Shown here: positions 48,414 to 57,481 of the stretch, one piece after another
How positions within the stretch are numbered: the stretch's first letter is position 1
Layout of the letters: the number at the start of each line of letters is the position of its first letter
Assembly (NCBI GenBank): GCA_030682475.1
Contig: JAUXOA010000028.1
Location: 35,527-99,526 of the forward strand
Source of the DNA: Rhodoferax sp.
GTDB lineage: Bacteria > Pseudomonadota > Gammaproteobacteria > Burkholderiales > Burkholderiaceae_C
DNA: 64,000 bases
Direction of reading: 5' to 3'
Position numbers and translations under genes: made by a program
The notes under the pieces: model-generated
Told to the model about the DNA's origin: nothing
What the model saw: only the letters and a program-made list of their open reading frames with translations
Database searches by the model: none

Positions 48414-49400
48414 TCAGTGCGCGCCTGGCATGGCCAGCACGATTTTGCCCAGATGCTGGTTGGCTTCCATGTGGGCCTTGGCAGCAGCGAGCTGCTCAAA
48501 CGGGAAGACCCGATCAACCAGCGGCTTGATGCGACCTGCGGCAATCGCGGGCAACACATCGGCCACAAAGCCCGGCAGGGACTGGGCGCGCTGCTCGGCC
48601 GTGCGCTGTTTGTTGGACACGCCGAACAGCGTGAGGCGCCTGGCGTGCAGCGCCTCAATGTCGATCTCGGCCTTGAGCACACCATCGACGTAGCCGACCG
48701 TGGCCAGCCGCCCCTCGAAGGCCATGCAGCGAATGTTTTCGGCAAACACCGACCCACCCACCGTGTTGACGACCAGGTTCACGCCTTTGCCACCAGTGGC
48801 CTGCATCACGGCATCATAAAAGTCAGCGGAACGGGTGTACAGGCCCACATCAAGCCCCAGCGGCTTGAGGCGTGCGAGCTTCTCAAGCGAGCCAGAGGTG
48901 CCAATCACTTTCGCCCCCATGGCCTTGGCGGTTTGCAAGGCCGCAACCCCGACCCCGGACGATACGCCGTTGATCAGCAGCCATTCATCGGCCACCAGGT
49001 GGCCTTGCAGCACCAGCATGTCATAGACCACCAGAAAAGTCAGCGGAACGCTGGCCGCCTCTTCCCACGACAGCGTGGCAGGCATGACCATGGCCTCGCG
49101 CACACCCATCACGGCATATTCGGAAAAAGCCCCGGGACAGCGGCCCATGACCCGATCACCCGGCTTCAGACGGGTGACGCCCGCACCCAGCTTGACTACC
49201 TCGCCTGCGCCCTCCATGCCAATGGCCTTGGCTGTGCCCGGCTTGCCGTGCAGGCCGTGGCCGAGGATGAACTCGCCACGGTTCAGGCTGGCCGCGTGCA
49301 GGCGCACCAGTACTTGCTGCGGACACGGCTCGGGTTGCGGTATGTCGCGCAACTCCAGCGTGCTTTGCTCTTCGGTCATTTTCATCCAGTAAGACTGCAT
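48414..49400 (-). CDS. Zinc-independent medium-chain dehydrogenase (quinone oxidoreductase-like)
   Basis: NADPH-dependent MDR-superfamily oxidoreductase of 328 residues. The cofactor motif is GVSSGVGVAALQTAKAMG; the catalytic-domain part includes GMEGAGEVVKLGAGVTRLKPGDRVMG. No structural zinc cysteines are present. It could reduce an enoyl-CoA or quinone. It lies between the Bug and enoyl-CoA hydratase genes on the same strand, about 70 bases from the latter. Confidence 0.9.
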   Translation of the reverse strand: MQSYWMKMTEEQSTLELRDIPQPEPCPQQVLVRLHAASLNRGEFILGHGLHGKPGTAKAIGMEGAGEVVKLGAGVTRLKPGDRVMGRCPGAFSEYAVMGVREAMVMPATLSWEEAASVPLTFLVVYDMLVLQGHLVADEWLLINGVSSGVGVAALQTAKAMGAKVIGTSGSLEKLARLKPLGLDVGLYTRSADFYDAVMQATGGKGVNLVVNTVGGSVFAENIRCMAFEGRLATVGYVDGVLKAEIDIEALHARRLTLFGVSNKQRTAEQRAQSLPGFVADVLPAIAAGRIKPLVDRVFPFEQLAAAKAHMEANQHLGKIVLAMPGAH

Positions 49401-49469
49401 TCGTGTTCTCTCTTTCTGTGTCTGTATCGGTGTCAGGGGTGACTACGTGAAGGTCTGTTTATTTGCCAC

Positions 49470-50282
49470 TTATTTCCCGGTAAAAACCGGCTTGCGTTTT
49501 TCCATGAAGGCCTTGCGGCCCTCAGCATAGTCCGCACTGTCAAAACAGGCGCGGATCAGCGTCTGGCACAAGGCCATGTCCAGTTCGGGCGAGGGCTTGA
49601 GAACTTCGGCCATGATGGCCTTGGCCGCGCGGAGGGTCAGCGGCGCATTGACGGCCATGGCCGAGGTGTACTCCGCCAGCAGCGCAGGCAATTGCCCGGG
49701 CTCGCAGACCCGCGAAATGAGGCCCAGCGATTTGGCCTCATGGGCGTCGATCTTGCGGGCCGTGAAAAACAGGTCCTTGGCGGCACCGGGACCGATCAGG
49801 CCCACCAGATTTTTGATGGCCGAATAGCGATAGCCCAGGCCCAGGCGGGCTGCGGGAATCGAGAACACCGAGTCGGTGGAGGCAATGCGCAGGTCGCAGC
49901 TGATCGCCACATTCACACCGCCGCCAATGCAAAAACCGCGAATGCAGGACAGCGTGGGCTTGCTGAAACGGTAGATGCTCATGAGGGCGTTTTCCGCCAT
50001 GGCCTCATAACGTGTCACCGCTTCCTGCGCGGCGCGCAAATCTTCAAATTGCGAAATGTCAGCGCCCGACACAAACGATTTCTCCCCTGCGCCCGAGAAC
50101 ACCACGAGCCGCACCCGGTCGTCGGATTCCGCCAGACTCAAGAGCGCCGGAACGGCTTCCCACATGTCCACTGACAGCGCGTTGTGGCGGGCCGGGTTGT
50201 TGAAGCGGATGTGCAGCGTGGCGGCATCGAGCCAGGTCTGCACGCGTTCGGTGGGGGATTCATAGCGCAGGGTTGACATCAA
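49470..50282 (-). CDS. Enoyl-CoA hydratase/isomerase family protein
   Basis: Crotonase-fold enzyme of 270 residues. The oxyanion-hole segments are FSGAGEKSFVSGADISQF and IRGFCIGGGVNVAISCDLRIAS; the second catalytic Glu position of hydratases appears as AARLGLGY, lacking that Glu, so it may be an isomerase, a decarboxylase or a hydrolase rather than a typical hydratase. The start overlaps the CoA-transferase stop by four bases. Substrate unknown. Confidence 0.9.
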   Translation of the reverse strand: MMSTLRYESPTERVQTWLDAATLHIRFNNPARHNALSVDMWEAVPALLSLAESDDRVRLVVFSGAGEKSFVSGADISQFEDLRAAQEAVTRYEAMAENALMSIYRFSKPTLSCIRGFCIGGGVNVAISCDLRIASTDSVFSIPAARLGLGYRYSAIKNLVGLIGPGAAKDLFFTARKIDAHEAKSLGLISRVCEPGQLPALLAEYTSAMAVNAPLTLRAAKAIMAEVLKPSPELDMALCQTLIRACFDSADYAEGRKAFMEKRKPVFTGK

Positions 50283-51469
50283 TACACTCCAGTTGATTTC
50301 ATACGCACCAGGTCTTCGGTGCTCAAACCCAGTTCGGTCAGGATTTCCTCGGTGTGCTCGCCGCGGCGCGGCGCAGCACGGACAATGGTGCTGGGCGTGC
50401 GTTCGAGCTGCATGGGCTGCCCCACGAGACGCTGCGCACCCTGGTGTTTGGACACGACATCCTTGACCATCTTGAGGTGCTGGATCTGCGGCTCTTCGAA
50501 CACCTCCTTCACATTATTGATGTGACCACAGGCCACGCCACCTGCGTTCAGCCGCGCTATCCAGTAAGCGCGGTCCTGCGCCGCCAGGCGCCGGTTGATT
50601 TCGGCATTGAGCGAATCGCGGTTCACCGAGCGGCCCATCTTGTCCTTGTAGCGCTCGTCGCTAACCCACTCCGGCGCGCCCAGAATATCGCAAAAGCGCT
50701 CCCAGATCTTGGAGCCAAACACGGCAATGTTCATGTAGCCATCGCGCGCCTTGTAGACACCGGTCGGAATACTGGTGGGGTGGAAGTTGCCGGCCTGGGT
50801 GGCCACTTCGCCGTCAATCAGCCAGCGCGAGGTCTGGAAGTCCATCATGTAAACCATGGACTCCAGCAGCGAGGTGTGCAGCCACTGTCCCTGGCCGGAG
50901 GCTTCGCGCTCCAGCAGGGCCACCAGGATGCCCTGCGCCGCAAAAATGCCGGCGCACAGATCGGCAATCGGAATGCCCACGCGCATCGGCCCCTGTTCGA
51001 CCAGGCCGGTTACCGACATCAGTCCGCCCATGCCCTGGGCAATCTGGTCAAAGCCGGGCCGCTCGGCCAGCGGGCCGGACTGGCCAAAGCCCGAGATGCT
51101 GGCGTACACCAGAGCCGGGTTGTCCACCTTCAGGGTGTCATAGTCGATACCCAGTCGGTGCTTGACATCGGGGCGAAAGTTTTCCACCACCACGTCGGCC
51201 CCGGCGATCAGACGCTTCAAAACGCTGATGCCTTCGGCCTCTTTCAGGTTGAGGGTGATCGAGCGCTTGTTGCGGTGGGTGTACTGGTAATCAGAGCCTT
51301 CCTGCCCGCCGAGCGTGTCATCGCCGCGCATGTGCTCGGGCATCTGGACCTGGATCACATCGGCACCCCAGTCGGCCAGCTGGCGGCAGGCGGTGGGACC
51401 GGCCCGAACCTGGGTGAGATCCACCACGCGAAAGCGTTGGAGAGCGGAGGAGGCAGGCATGTGAGACAT
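50279..51469 (-). CDS. CaiB/BaiF family CoA-transferase
   Basis: Class III CoA-transferase of 396 residues that transfers CoA between carboxylic acids. It has the N-terminal VVDLTQVRAGPTACRQLADWGADVIQVQ, the FGQSGPLAERPGFDQIAQGMGG region, and the aspartate nucleophile in PIADLCAGIFAAQG. Two Met starts are possible (51469 or 51460). It begins the operon CoA-transferase, enoyl-CoA hydratase, MDR and Bug protein. Together these would activate and modify an imported organic acid; which acid cannot be told. Confidence 0.92.
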   Translation of the reverse strand: MSHMPASSALQRFRVVDLTQVRAGPTACRQLADWGADVIQVQMPEHMRGDDTLGGQEGSDYQYTHRNKRSITLNLKEAEGISVLKRLIAGADVVVENFRPDVKHRLGIDYDTLKVDNPALVYASISGFGQSGPLAERPGFDQIAQGMGGLMSVTGLVEQGPMRVGIPIADLCAGIFAAQGILVALLEREASGQGQWLHTSLLESMVYMMDFQTSRWLIDGEVATQAGNFHPTSIPTGVYKARDGYMNIAVFGSKIWERFCDILGAPEWVSDERYKDKMGRSVNRDSLNAEINRRLAAQDRAYWIARLNAGGVACGHINNVKEVFEEPQIQHLKMVKDVVSKHQGAQRLVGQPMQLERTPSTIVRAAPRRGEHTEEILTELGLSTEDLVRMKSTGVY

Positions 51470-51646
51470 GTTGGGAATCCAGAAAAAGAGACGAAAACAA
51501 AACCGCAAGTATCATCTCTTTTCACAAGAAACCATCGAGCTGCCGAACGCCATGTGCTGTCGGGCTGGCAACGCCTGCTGGCCAGCATCGACGACGCCCG
51601 CCCCTTGTCCGCTTAGCGTATTCCGGTGTAGTTGATCGGAAAAAAC

Positions 51647-52849
51647 TTACCAGTTTGCCTCCCGTTCCGGTGTCGCACTGATCTTGTGGATCGACAGGTC
51701 GGCCCCGTCAAACTCTTCTTCCTGGCTCAGGCGCAAACCCATGGTCACTTTGAGCAGGCCGTAAACCGCCAAGCCTGCGACTAAGGCCCATGCCACCCCT
51801 ATGGCGGTGCCGATGAGTTGAGCGCCCAGCGTGACGCCGCCCAGCCCGCCCAAGGCCTGGGTGCCGAAAATGCCGGCCGCAATGCCGCCCCAGGTGCCGC
51901 ACAGGCCGTGCAGCGGCCACACGCCAAGCACGTCGTCAATCTTCCATTTGTTTTGCGTCAGCGTGAACATGAAGACAAAGATGGTGCCAGCCACGCCGCC
52001 CACCAGCAGCGCGCCCAGCGGGTGCATCAGGTCCGAGCCGGCGCACACCGCCACCAGACCCGCGAGCGCACCGTTGTGCACAAAGCCGGGGTCGTTCTTG
52101 CCGACCAGCAGGGCTGCCAGCGTGCCGCCGGCCATCGCCATCAGCGAGTTCACTGCCACCAGCCCCGATATTTTGTCCAGCGTTTGCGCGCTCATCACGT
52201 TAAAGCCGAACCAGCCCACGATAAGCAACCAGGCGCCCAGGGCCAGAAACGGAATGCTGGACGGCGGATGGGCCGAGATCGCGCCATCTTTGCGGTAACG
52301 GTTGCTGCGGGCCCCCAGCAGGACGACGGCAGGCAGGGCAATCCAGCCGCCCACGGCATGCACCACCACGCTGCCGGCAAAGTCATGAAACTCGGCGCCG
52401 GTCAGGCCCTTGATCCAGGCCTGCACGCCAAAGTGCTGGTTCCACACAATGCCTTCAAAGAAGGGGTAGATGAAGCCCACAATCACGGCCGTGGCGATCA
52501 GTTGCGGCCAGAACTTGGCGCGCTCGGCAATGCCACCCGAGATGATGGCTGGAATGGCCGCAGCGAAGGTGAGCAAGAAGAAGAACTTGACCAGCTCGTA
52601 ACCGTTTTTGGCAGCGAGCTGCTCCGCGCCGACAAAGAAGCTGGTGCCGTAAGCCACGCTGTAGCCGACGATAAAGTAGATCAAGGCGGAGACCGAAAAA
52701 TCCACCAGAATCTTGACCAGGGCATTGACCTGGTTCTTGCGGCGCACGGTGCCGAGCTCCAGAAATGCAAAGCCGGCGTGCATGGCCAGCACCATGACTG
52801 CGCCGAGAAGGATGAACAAGGTGTCTGCGCCCTGTTTTAGTGCTTCCAT
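51647..52849 (-). CDS. amt: Ammonium transporter Amt
   Basis: Trimeric ammonium channel of the inner membrane (400 residues, eleven helices). Twin-histidine pore residues lie in FAGSVVVHAVGGW and the second in WPLHGLCGTWGG; the GIAERAKFWPQLIATAV and family MHAGFAFLELGTVRRKN stretches are typical. The ATG at 52849 is preceded by AAGAGG. It ends with a cytoplasmic tail LSIHKISATPE. glnK, the usual partner, is not adjacent. A sigma-54 promoter upstream indicates nitrogen control. Confidence 0.95.
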   Translation of the reverse strand: MEALKQGADTLFILLGAVMVLAMHAGFAFLELGTVRRKNQVNALVKILVDFSVSALIYFIVGYSVAYGTSFFVGAEQLAAKNGYELVKFFFLLTFAAAIPAIISGGIAERAKFWPQLIATAVIVGFIYPFFEGIVWNQHFGVQAWIKGLTGAEFHDFAGSVVVHAVGGWIALPAVVLLGARSNRYRKDGAISAHPPSSIPFLALGAWLLIVGWFGFNVMSAQTLDKISGLVAVNSLMAMAGGTLAALLVGKNDPGFVHNGALAGLVAVCAGSDLMHPLGALLVGGVAGTIFVFMFTLTQNKWKIDDVLGVWPLHGLCGTWGGIAAGIFGTQALGGLGGVTLGAQLIGTAIGVAWALVAGLAVYGLLKVTMGLRLSQEEEFDGADLSIHKISATPEREANW

Positions 52850-52878
52850 GAGAACCTCTTGAGATGAAATGAGTTGTA

Positions 52879-52916
52879 TTGGTGCGTTTATAGGGGGAAA
52901 ACCGGAAACGCACCAA
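52879..52916. repeat. Perfect 11-bp inverted repeat in the amt leader
   Basis: TTGGTGCGTTT (52879-52889) and AAACGCACCAA (52906-52916) are perfect complements separated by 16 bases. The inferred start of transcription (about 52911) falls in the distal arm, so the site more likely serves a protein than an RNA hairpin. Confidence 0.6.
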
Positions 52917-52921
52917 AGAAA

Positions 52922-52937
52922 AGCAAAAATCAAGCCA
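52922..52937 (-). promoter_or_regulatory. Sigma-54 promoter of amt
   Basis: On the minus strand TGGCTTGATTTTTGCT fits the -24/-12 consensus TGGCACG-N4-TTGCW at all the invariant bases (GG and GC) with correct spacing. It lies 73 bases before the amt start. This implies NtrC activation under nitrogen limitation. Confidence 0.75.
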
Positions 52938-53061
52938 GAATCTTGACCCTCAACCCATAACTGTGCAAAGACAGATCCGAGCTGACAGGGCCCTTCTTGG
53001 TTCGATCAATTTTCGACTTGGATTTATACTCAGCCTTTGCGCCGATTTGAGCCAGGATTGC

Positions 53062-53139
53062 GGGGCAGATCGCAGCTACCTGCGCGATCAGCGCTTGCCG
53101 ATTGCGGGGAAGCGAACAAGCTCTTTCCTCAACTGATTT
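53062..53139. repeat. Divergent copy of the GGGGCAGA...CAAGCTCT repeat upstream of metX
   Basis: GGGGCAGATCGCAGCTAC (53062-53079) and GCGAACAAGCTCTTTCCTCAACTGATT (53112-53138 region) match the ends of the repeat at 35983-36030, with a different middle. It occupies the gap before metX. The rest of the 295 bases between amt and metX holds the amt promoter and nothing else I recognise. Confidence 0.55.
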
Positions 53140-53144
53140 AAATT

Positions 53145-54299
53145 TTGATTACCACGCCACAGTCGATGCATTTTCCCGCCGCCCTGCCTTTGCAGAGTGG
53201 CGCGTCGATTCGCGACTATTCATTGAGCTTCGAGACCTACGGCGCGCTCAACGCTGACAAATCCAATGCCGTGCTGATTTGCCATGCGCTCAATGCCTCG
53301 CACCACGTGGCCGGCGTGTACCCCGGGCAGGACAAGAGTGAGGGCTGGTGGGACAACATGATCGGGCCCGGCAAACCGCTGGACACGAACCGGTTCTTTG
53401 TCATTGGCGTCAACAACCTGGGCTCGTGCTTTGGCTCGACCGGGCCCATGAGTCTGAATCCGGACGCGCCGGTGGGCAGCGCCCGGGTCTACGGTGCCGA
53501 TTTTCCGGTGGTCACAGTGGAAGACTGGGTCAACGCTCAAGCGCGCTTGCTCGATGCCATGGGCATCGATGTGCTCGCGGCCGCGATGGGCGGCAGTCTG
53601 GGTGGTATGCAGGCCTTGTCGTGGGCGCTGCAATATCCGCAGCGCTTGCGCCATGCCGTGGTGGTGGCCAGTGCGCCCAACCTGACGGCCGAGAACATCG
53701 CCTTCAATGAGGTGGCGCGGCGCGCCATCACGACTGATCCGGATTTTCATGGAGGTCATTTTTATGCGCACGGCGTCATTCCGAAGCGCGGCCTGCGCAT
53801 CGCCCGCATGATTGGCCACATCACCTACCTCAGTGATGACGTGATGAACGAGAAGTTCGGTCGCCAGTTGCGGGAGGCAGTCAGCCGGGAGGCCGCAGGT
53901 TCCTACCTTTACAGCACCCAGGACGTGGAGTTTCAGATCGAGAGTTACCTGCGTTACCAGGGCGACAAGTTCGCCGAGTACTTCGACGCCAACACCTACC
54001 TGCTGATCACCCGCGCGCTCGACTATTTTGACCCGGCCCGCAGCTATGGCGGCGACCTCAGCCAGGCACTGGCGCGGGCCACCTGCAAGTTCCTGTTGGT
54101 GAGCTTCACCACCGATTGGCGCTTTGCCCCCCAACGCAGCCGCGAGATCGTCAAGGCCTTGCTGGATAACCGACGGGACGTCAGTTATGCCGAGATCGAT
54201 GCGCCACACGGACACGACGCTTTTTTGCTGGATGATCCGCGTTACATGGGCGTTGTTGGCGCTTATTTTGATGGCGTTGCCAAAGAGATGGCGGCATGA
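53145..54299 (+). CDS. metX: Homoserine O-acyltransferase
   Basis: Acylates homoserine (acetyl- or succinyl-CoA) in the first committed step of methionine synthesis. Alpha/beta-hydrolase fold, 384 residues, catalytic triad Ser151 (MGGSLGGMQ), Asp324 (TTDWRFAP) and His357 (PHGHDAF). The TTG at 53145 gives the N-terminus [15 protein letters not shown], which matches relatives; an ATG at 53166 is the alternative. It overlaps metW by four bases. Which acyl-CoA is used cannot be read from these motifs. Confidence 0.93.
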   Translation: MITTPQSMHFPAALPLQSGASIRDYSLSFETYGALNADKSNAVLICHALNASHHVAGVYPGQDKSEGWWDNMIGPGKPLDTNRFFVIGVNNLGSCFGSTGPMSLNPDAPVGSARVYGADFPVVTVEDWVNAQARLLDAMGIDVLAAAMGGSLGGMQALSWALQYPQRLRHAVVVASAPNLTAENIAFNEVARRAITTDPDFHGGHFYAHGVIPKRGLRIARMIGHITYLSDDVMNEKFGRQLREAVSREAAGSYLYSTQDVEFQIESYLRYQGDKFAEYFDANTYLLITRALDYFDPARSYGGDLSQALARATCKFLLVSFTTDWRFAPQRSREIVKALLDNRRDVSYAEIDAPHGHDAFLLDDPRYMGVVGAYFDGVAKEMAA

Positions 54300-54877
54300 G
54301 CGATCTGGCGACCATGCAATCCATTGCTCGGCTGGTGCCGGTGGGCTCGCGCGTGCTGGACTTGGGCTGTGGTGACGGCGCGATGTTGGCGTACTTGCAG
54401 CAAACGCGTGGCTGCAGCGGCTACGGCATCGAGATTGATGACACCAACGTGCTGGCCTGCGTGCGGCGCGGCGTCAACGTCATTCAGCTCAATCTGGACG
54501 AAGGCCTGTCCCTGTTTGACGATGCCTCGTTCGACGTGGTGCTGCAAATCGATACGCTGCAACACCTGCGCAACGCCGAGGTCATGCTGCGCGAAACCGT
54601 GCGCGTGGGTCGCATCGGCATCGTCGCCTTCCCCAATTTTGCACATTGGCCGAACCGCCTGAGTGTGCTGCGCGGCCGCATGCCGGTGACGCGTCGCCTG
54701 CCCTACCAGTGGTACGACACCCCCAACATCCGCGTCGGCACCCATGCCGACCTGGCGCTGCTGGCCCGGCGCAGCGACTTGAAGGTGTTGGACAGTTTCG
54801 GCCTGCAGGACGGCCGCACGGTGCGGTTGGTGCCTAATTTACTGGCCGGCACCTCGGTGTATATGTTGTCGCGTTAA
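54296..54877 (+). CDS. metW: Methionine biosynthesis protein MetW
   Basis: SAM-methyltransferase-fold protein of 193 residues that works with MetX and is required for its full activity in several proteobacteria. Motif I is [16 protein letters not shown] (about 19-34); [19 protein letters not shown] and the [18 protein letters not shown] block are MetW-specific. It is translationally coupled to metX by an ATGA overlap. Confidence 0.95.
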   Translation: MSDLATMQSIARLVPVGSRVLDLGCGDGAMLAYLQQTRGCSGYGIEIDDTNVLACVRRGVNVIQLNLDEGLSLFDDASFDVVLQIDTLQHLRNAEVMLRETVRVGRIGIVAFPNFAHWPNRLSVLRGRMPVTRRLPYQWYDTPNIRVGTHADLALLARRSDLKVLDSFGLQDGRTVRLVPNLLAGTSVYMLSR

Positions 54878-55023
54878 ACAAGCAGTACTTGCACATCGCC
54901 CCATCAGGTTTGAATGAACTGTGTTAAATTGCGACCGTCGGGGTGTCAGCTCCCCGGCATCAGGCCGGTCAAGGCCTCAAGACGGTGTCCCGTCCAAGTG
55001 CTGCAATCTTGATTGGACTTTTC

Positions 55024-55875
55024 ATGGACACCACAAAACCGATTTCCGATTCCCATTCCGATGGCGTTTCCTTTTGCACGCCCGCGGCCCTGCTTGCCGA
55101 TCAATTGCGCCGGGCTGTCGCACCACTGGTGGTGGATGCGCGCAAAAACGAAGCGTTTGCCGCTTCGGCTTATCTGCTGCCGGGGGCCTTACGGCGCGAC
55201 CCTTTGCAGGTCGCGCAGTGGGCTGCCGAGTTGCCCGGCGCCAACGCCGTACTGGTGTACTGCGTGCATGGTCATGAAGTGGGCGAAAACACCGTGGCGG
55301 CCTTGCGCCAGCGCGGCATCAACGCATCGTTTTTGCAGGGCGGCATCGAAGCGTGGCGTGAGCAGTCACTTTCCCTGTGGGCCAAACCAGTGGGGGGCGG
55401 TACGCGCTGGGTGACCCGCGAGCGGCCCAAAATTGACCGCATCGCCTGCCCCTGGCTGATCCGGCGTTTTGTCGATGCCGATGCGCAGTTTCTGTATGTG
55501 CCGACCGAGCAGGTGGCGGCTGTCGCCGCGCGCGAAGCGGCCACGGCGTATGACGTGGGGCCGGCGGTGGCCAGCACACTGTTCACGCATGAGGGCGAGC
55601 GCTGTAGCTTCGATGCTTTCATCAAACACTATCAGCTCGGTCAGAATGCGGCCCTGCTGCGACTCGCGTTGATCGTGCGCGGCGCCGACACCGATCGGCT
55701 TGACCTCGCGCCTCAGTGCGCTGGCCTGTTGGCAGTGTCCCTGGGGATGGCGCGCACCCATCCCGATGATTCAGCGATGCTGGAGACCATGATGCCGGTT
55801 TATGACGCGCTGTATGCTTGGTGCCGCGATGCGGTTGCCGGCCAGGATGAAAAGCACAACTGGAAAATGACATGA
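55024..55875 (+). CDS. Rhodanese-ChrB fusion, chromate resistance protein
   Basis: The 283-residue protein joins an N-terminal rhodanese domain (about 15-115; active-site Cys80 in VYCVHGHEVGENT) to a ChrB C-terminal domain (about 130-275; KIDRIACPWLIRRFVD, EGERCSFDAFIKHY). ChrB proteins regulate or assist chromate efflux. It overlaps chrA by four bases, so the two are expressed together. The N-terminal regulatory half of classical ChrB is absent, replaced by rhodanese. A role in sulfur or sulfite handling around chromate is inferred, not shown. The ATG at 55024 gives a plausible start. Confidence 0.9.
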   Translation: MDTTKPISDSHSDGVSFCTPAALLADQLRRAVAPLVVDARKNEAFAASAYLLPGALRRDPLQVAQWAAELPGANAVLVYCVHGHEVGENTVAALRQRGINASFLQGGIEAWREQSLSLWAKPVGGGTRWVTRERPKIDRIACPWLIRRFVDADAQFLYVPTEQVAAVAAREAATAYDVGPAVASTLFTHEGERCSFDAFIKHYQLGQNAALLRLALIVRGADTDRLDLAPQCAGLLAVSLGMARTHPDDSAMLETMMPVYDALYAWCRDAVAGQDEKHNWKMT

Positions 55876-57269
55876 GCGCCCCCCCATCCAGCTCCGCCGC
55901 TAGCCAGCGGGCAGCACCGACAGTGTCATTTCTTGAAGCCTTCAAGTTCTGGCTCAAGCTCGGCTTCATCAGCTTCGGTGGCCCGGCTGGCCAGATCGCC
56001 ATCATGCACCGCGAACTGGTGGAGCAAAAGCGCTGGATTTCCGAGAAGCGCTTTTTGCACGCCCTGAACTACTGCATGCTGCTGCCCGGCCCGGAGGCGC
56101 AACAACTGGCCACCTACATTGGCTGGTTGATGCACCGCACTTGGGGCGGCATTGTGGCAGGGGTGCTGTTTGTGCTGCCTTCACTGTTCATCCTGATCGG
56201 CTTGAGCTGGGTTTATGTGGCTTTTAGTGATGTGGCGTGGGTGGCCGGGCTGCTCTATGGCATCAAGCCGGCCGTGGCGGCCATCGTGTTGCATGCGGTG
56301 TACCGGATCGGCTCAAAAACATTGAAAAAACCATCGACAGCCCCGTTGTTATGGGCGATAGCAGCTATTAGTTTTATTGCAATTGCATTTTTGAATATCC
56401 CCTTTCCGTGGGTTGTGCTGGGCGCGGCTGTGACCGGTTGGCTGGGTTCGAGATTTGCACCAGCGCAGTTTGCCGCAGGTGGCGGGCACGGCGCCACACA
56501 GAAAGAGGATGCGCCTCACTTGCCCTGCATCATTGACGACGACACCCCCACGCCTGAGCATGCGCGTTTCCGCAAATCCAGACTGGCCAGCGTGCTGGTG
56601 GTGGGTGCTGTGTTGTGGTTGCTGCCCATGACCGCACTCATGCTGTGGCAGGGCTGGGACGCGACCTTGACGCAAATGGGCTGGTTCTTCACCAAGGCTG
56701 CGCTGCTGACGTTTGGCGGTGCCTATGCCGTGTTGCCCTATGTGTACCAGGGCGCAGTGGAGCAGTTTGCGTGGCTGACCGGGCCGCAGATGATGGACGG
56801 TCTGGCGCTGGGTGAAACCACGCCCGGCCCGCTGATCATGGTGGTGGCTTTTGTCGGCTTTCTGGGCGGCTGGGCGCAACAGGTGCTGGGGCCGGACACG
56901 CTATTTCTGGGCGCTGCGCTGGCCGCTACGGTGGTGACCTGGTTTACCTTTCTGCCCTCGTTTCTGTTCATTCTGGCCGGTGGCCCGCTGGTGGAATCAA
57001 CCCACGGCAAGCTGCATTTCACCGCACCGCTGACCGCCATCACCGCCGCCGTGGTCGGGGTGATTGCCAGTCTGGCGCTGTTTTTTATAGTGCATATCGC
57101 TTTGAAGACCGGGGCGACAGGCACACTGCTCTCGCAACTCGACCTGGCGGCGCTGGCGCTGACTGCTTTGGCGGCGCTGGCGCTGATGCGCTACAAGGTG
57201 GGCGTGATGCCGGTGATTGCGGGCTGCGCGCTGGTCGGCTTGGCGCTGCGCCTGCTCGGCTGGGCCTGA
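55872..57269 (+). CDS. chrA: Chromate transporter ChrA
   Basis: CHR-family inner-membrane exporter of chromate (465 residues, long-chain type with two homologous halves). The first half has LKLGFISFGGPAGQIAIMH and the LLPGPEAQQLATYIGW motif; the second half repeats the pattern as FFTKAALLTFGGAYAVLPYV and GLALGETTPGPLIMV. A central hydrophilic loop separates the halves. It uses proton motive force to expel chromate. It is coupled to the rhodanese-ChrB gene. Confidence 0.93.
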   Translation: MSAPPSSSAASQRAAPTVSFLEAFKFWLKLGFISFGGPAGQIAIMHRELVEQKRWISEKRFLHALNYCMLLPGPEAQQLATYIGWLMHRTWGGIVAGVLFVLPSLFILIGLSWVYVAFSDVAWVAGLLYGIKPAVAAIVLHAVYRIGSKTLKKPSTAPLLWAIAAISFIAIAFLNIPFPWVVLGAAVTGWLGSRFAPAQFAAGGGHGATQKEDAPHLPCIIDDDTPTPEHARFRKSRLASVLVVGAVLWLLPMTALMLWQGWDATLTQMGWFFTKAALLTFGGAYAVLPYVYQGAVEQFAWLTGPQMMDGLALGETTPGPLIMVVAFVGFLGGWAQQVLGPDTLFLGAALAATVVTWFTFLPSFLFILAGGPLVESTHGKLHFTAPLTAITAAVVGVIASLALFFIVHIALKTGATGTLLSQLDLAALALTALAALALMRYKVGVMPVIAGCALVGLALRLLGWA

Positions 57270-57369
57270 TTCCATTTCCAAATCATCCCTGTCGTTGTTG
57301 TCTCGCCTTGCCGTGCTACAGCACTGCCTGCGGCTCGACGCCTAGACAAGAATGATTTGGAAATGGAAT
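57269..57369. repeat. Intergenic palindromic element with 18-bp perfect arms
   Basis: ATTCCATTTCCAAATCAT (57269-57286) and ATGATTTGGAAATGGAAT (57352-57369) are exact reverse complements. The 65-base core contains GTCGTTGTTGTCTCGCCTTGCCGTGCTACAGCA and CCTAGACAAG, resembling CGAGCCGCAGGCAGTGCTGTAGCACGGC-type elements I recall between genes in Comamonadaceae. It lies just after chrA and may act as its terminator. Confidence 0.75.
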
Positions 57370-57434
57370 GAGTTGGCACAACCAGCCAAGCGGTGTCGAG
57401 AAAATAATCTCACCCACGAGCCTGTGACAGGCAT

Positions 57435-57463
57435 AAAAAAGCGGGCCGAGAGGCCCGCTTTTT
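57435..57463. terminator. Bidirectional Rho-independent terminator
   Basis: A6-GCGGGCC-GAGA-GGCCCGC-T5 is a symmetric G/C hairpin between the convergent chrA and repeat-protein genes, suitable for both strands. Confidence 0.92.
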
Positions 57464-57481
57464 ACCACTCAAAAACCAGGA

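Noticed and set aside
56330..56400. A/T-rich patch in chrA as an insertion
   Set aside because: The reading frame continues with hydrophobic codons that fit a membrane helix, and the halves of ChrA align around it.
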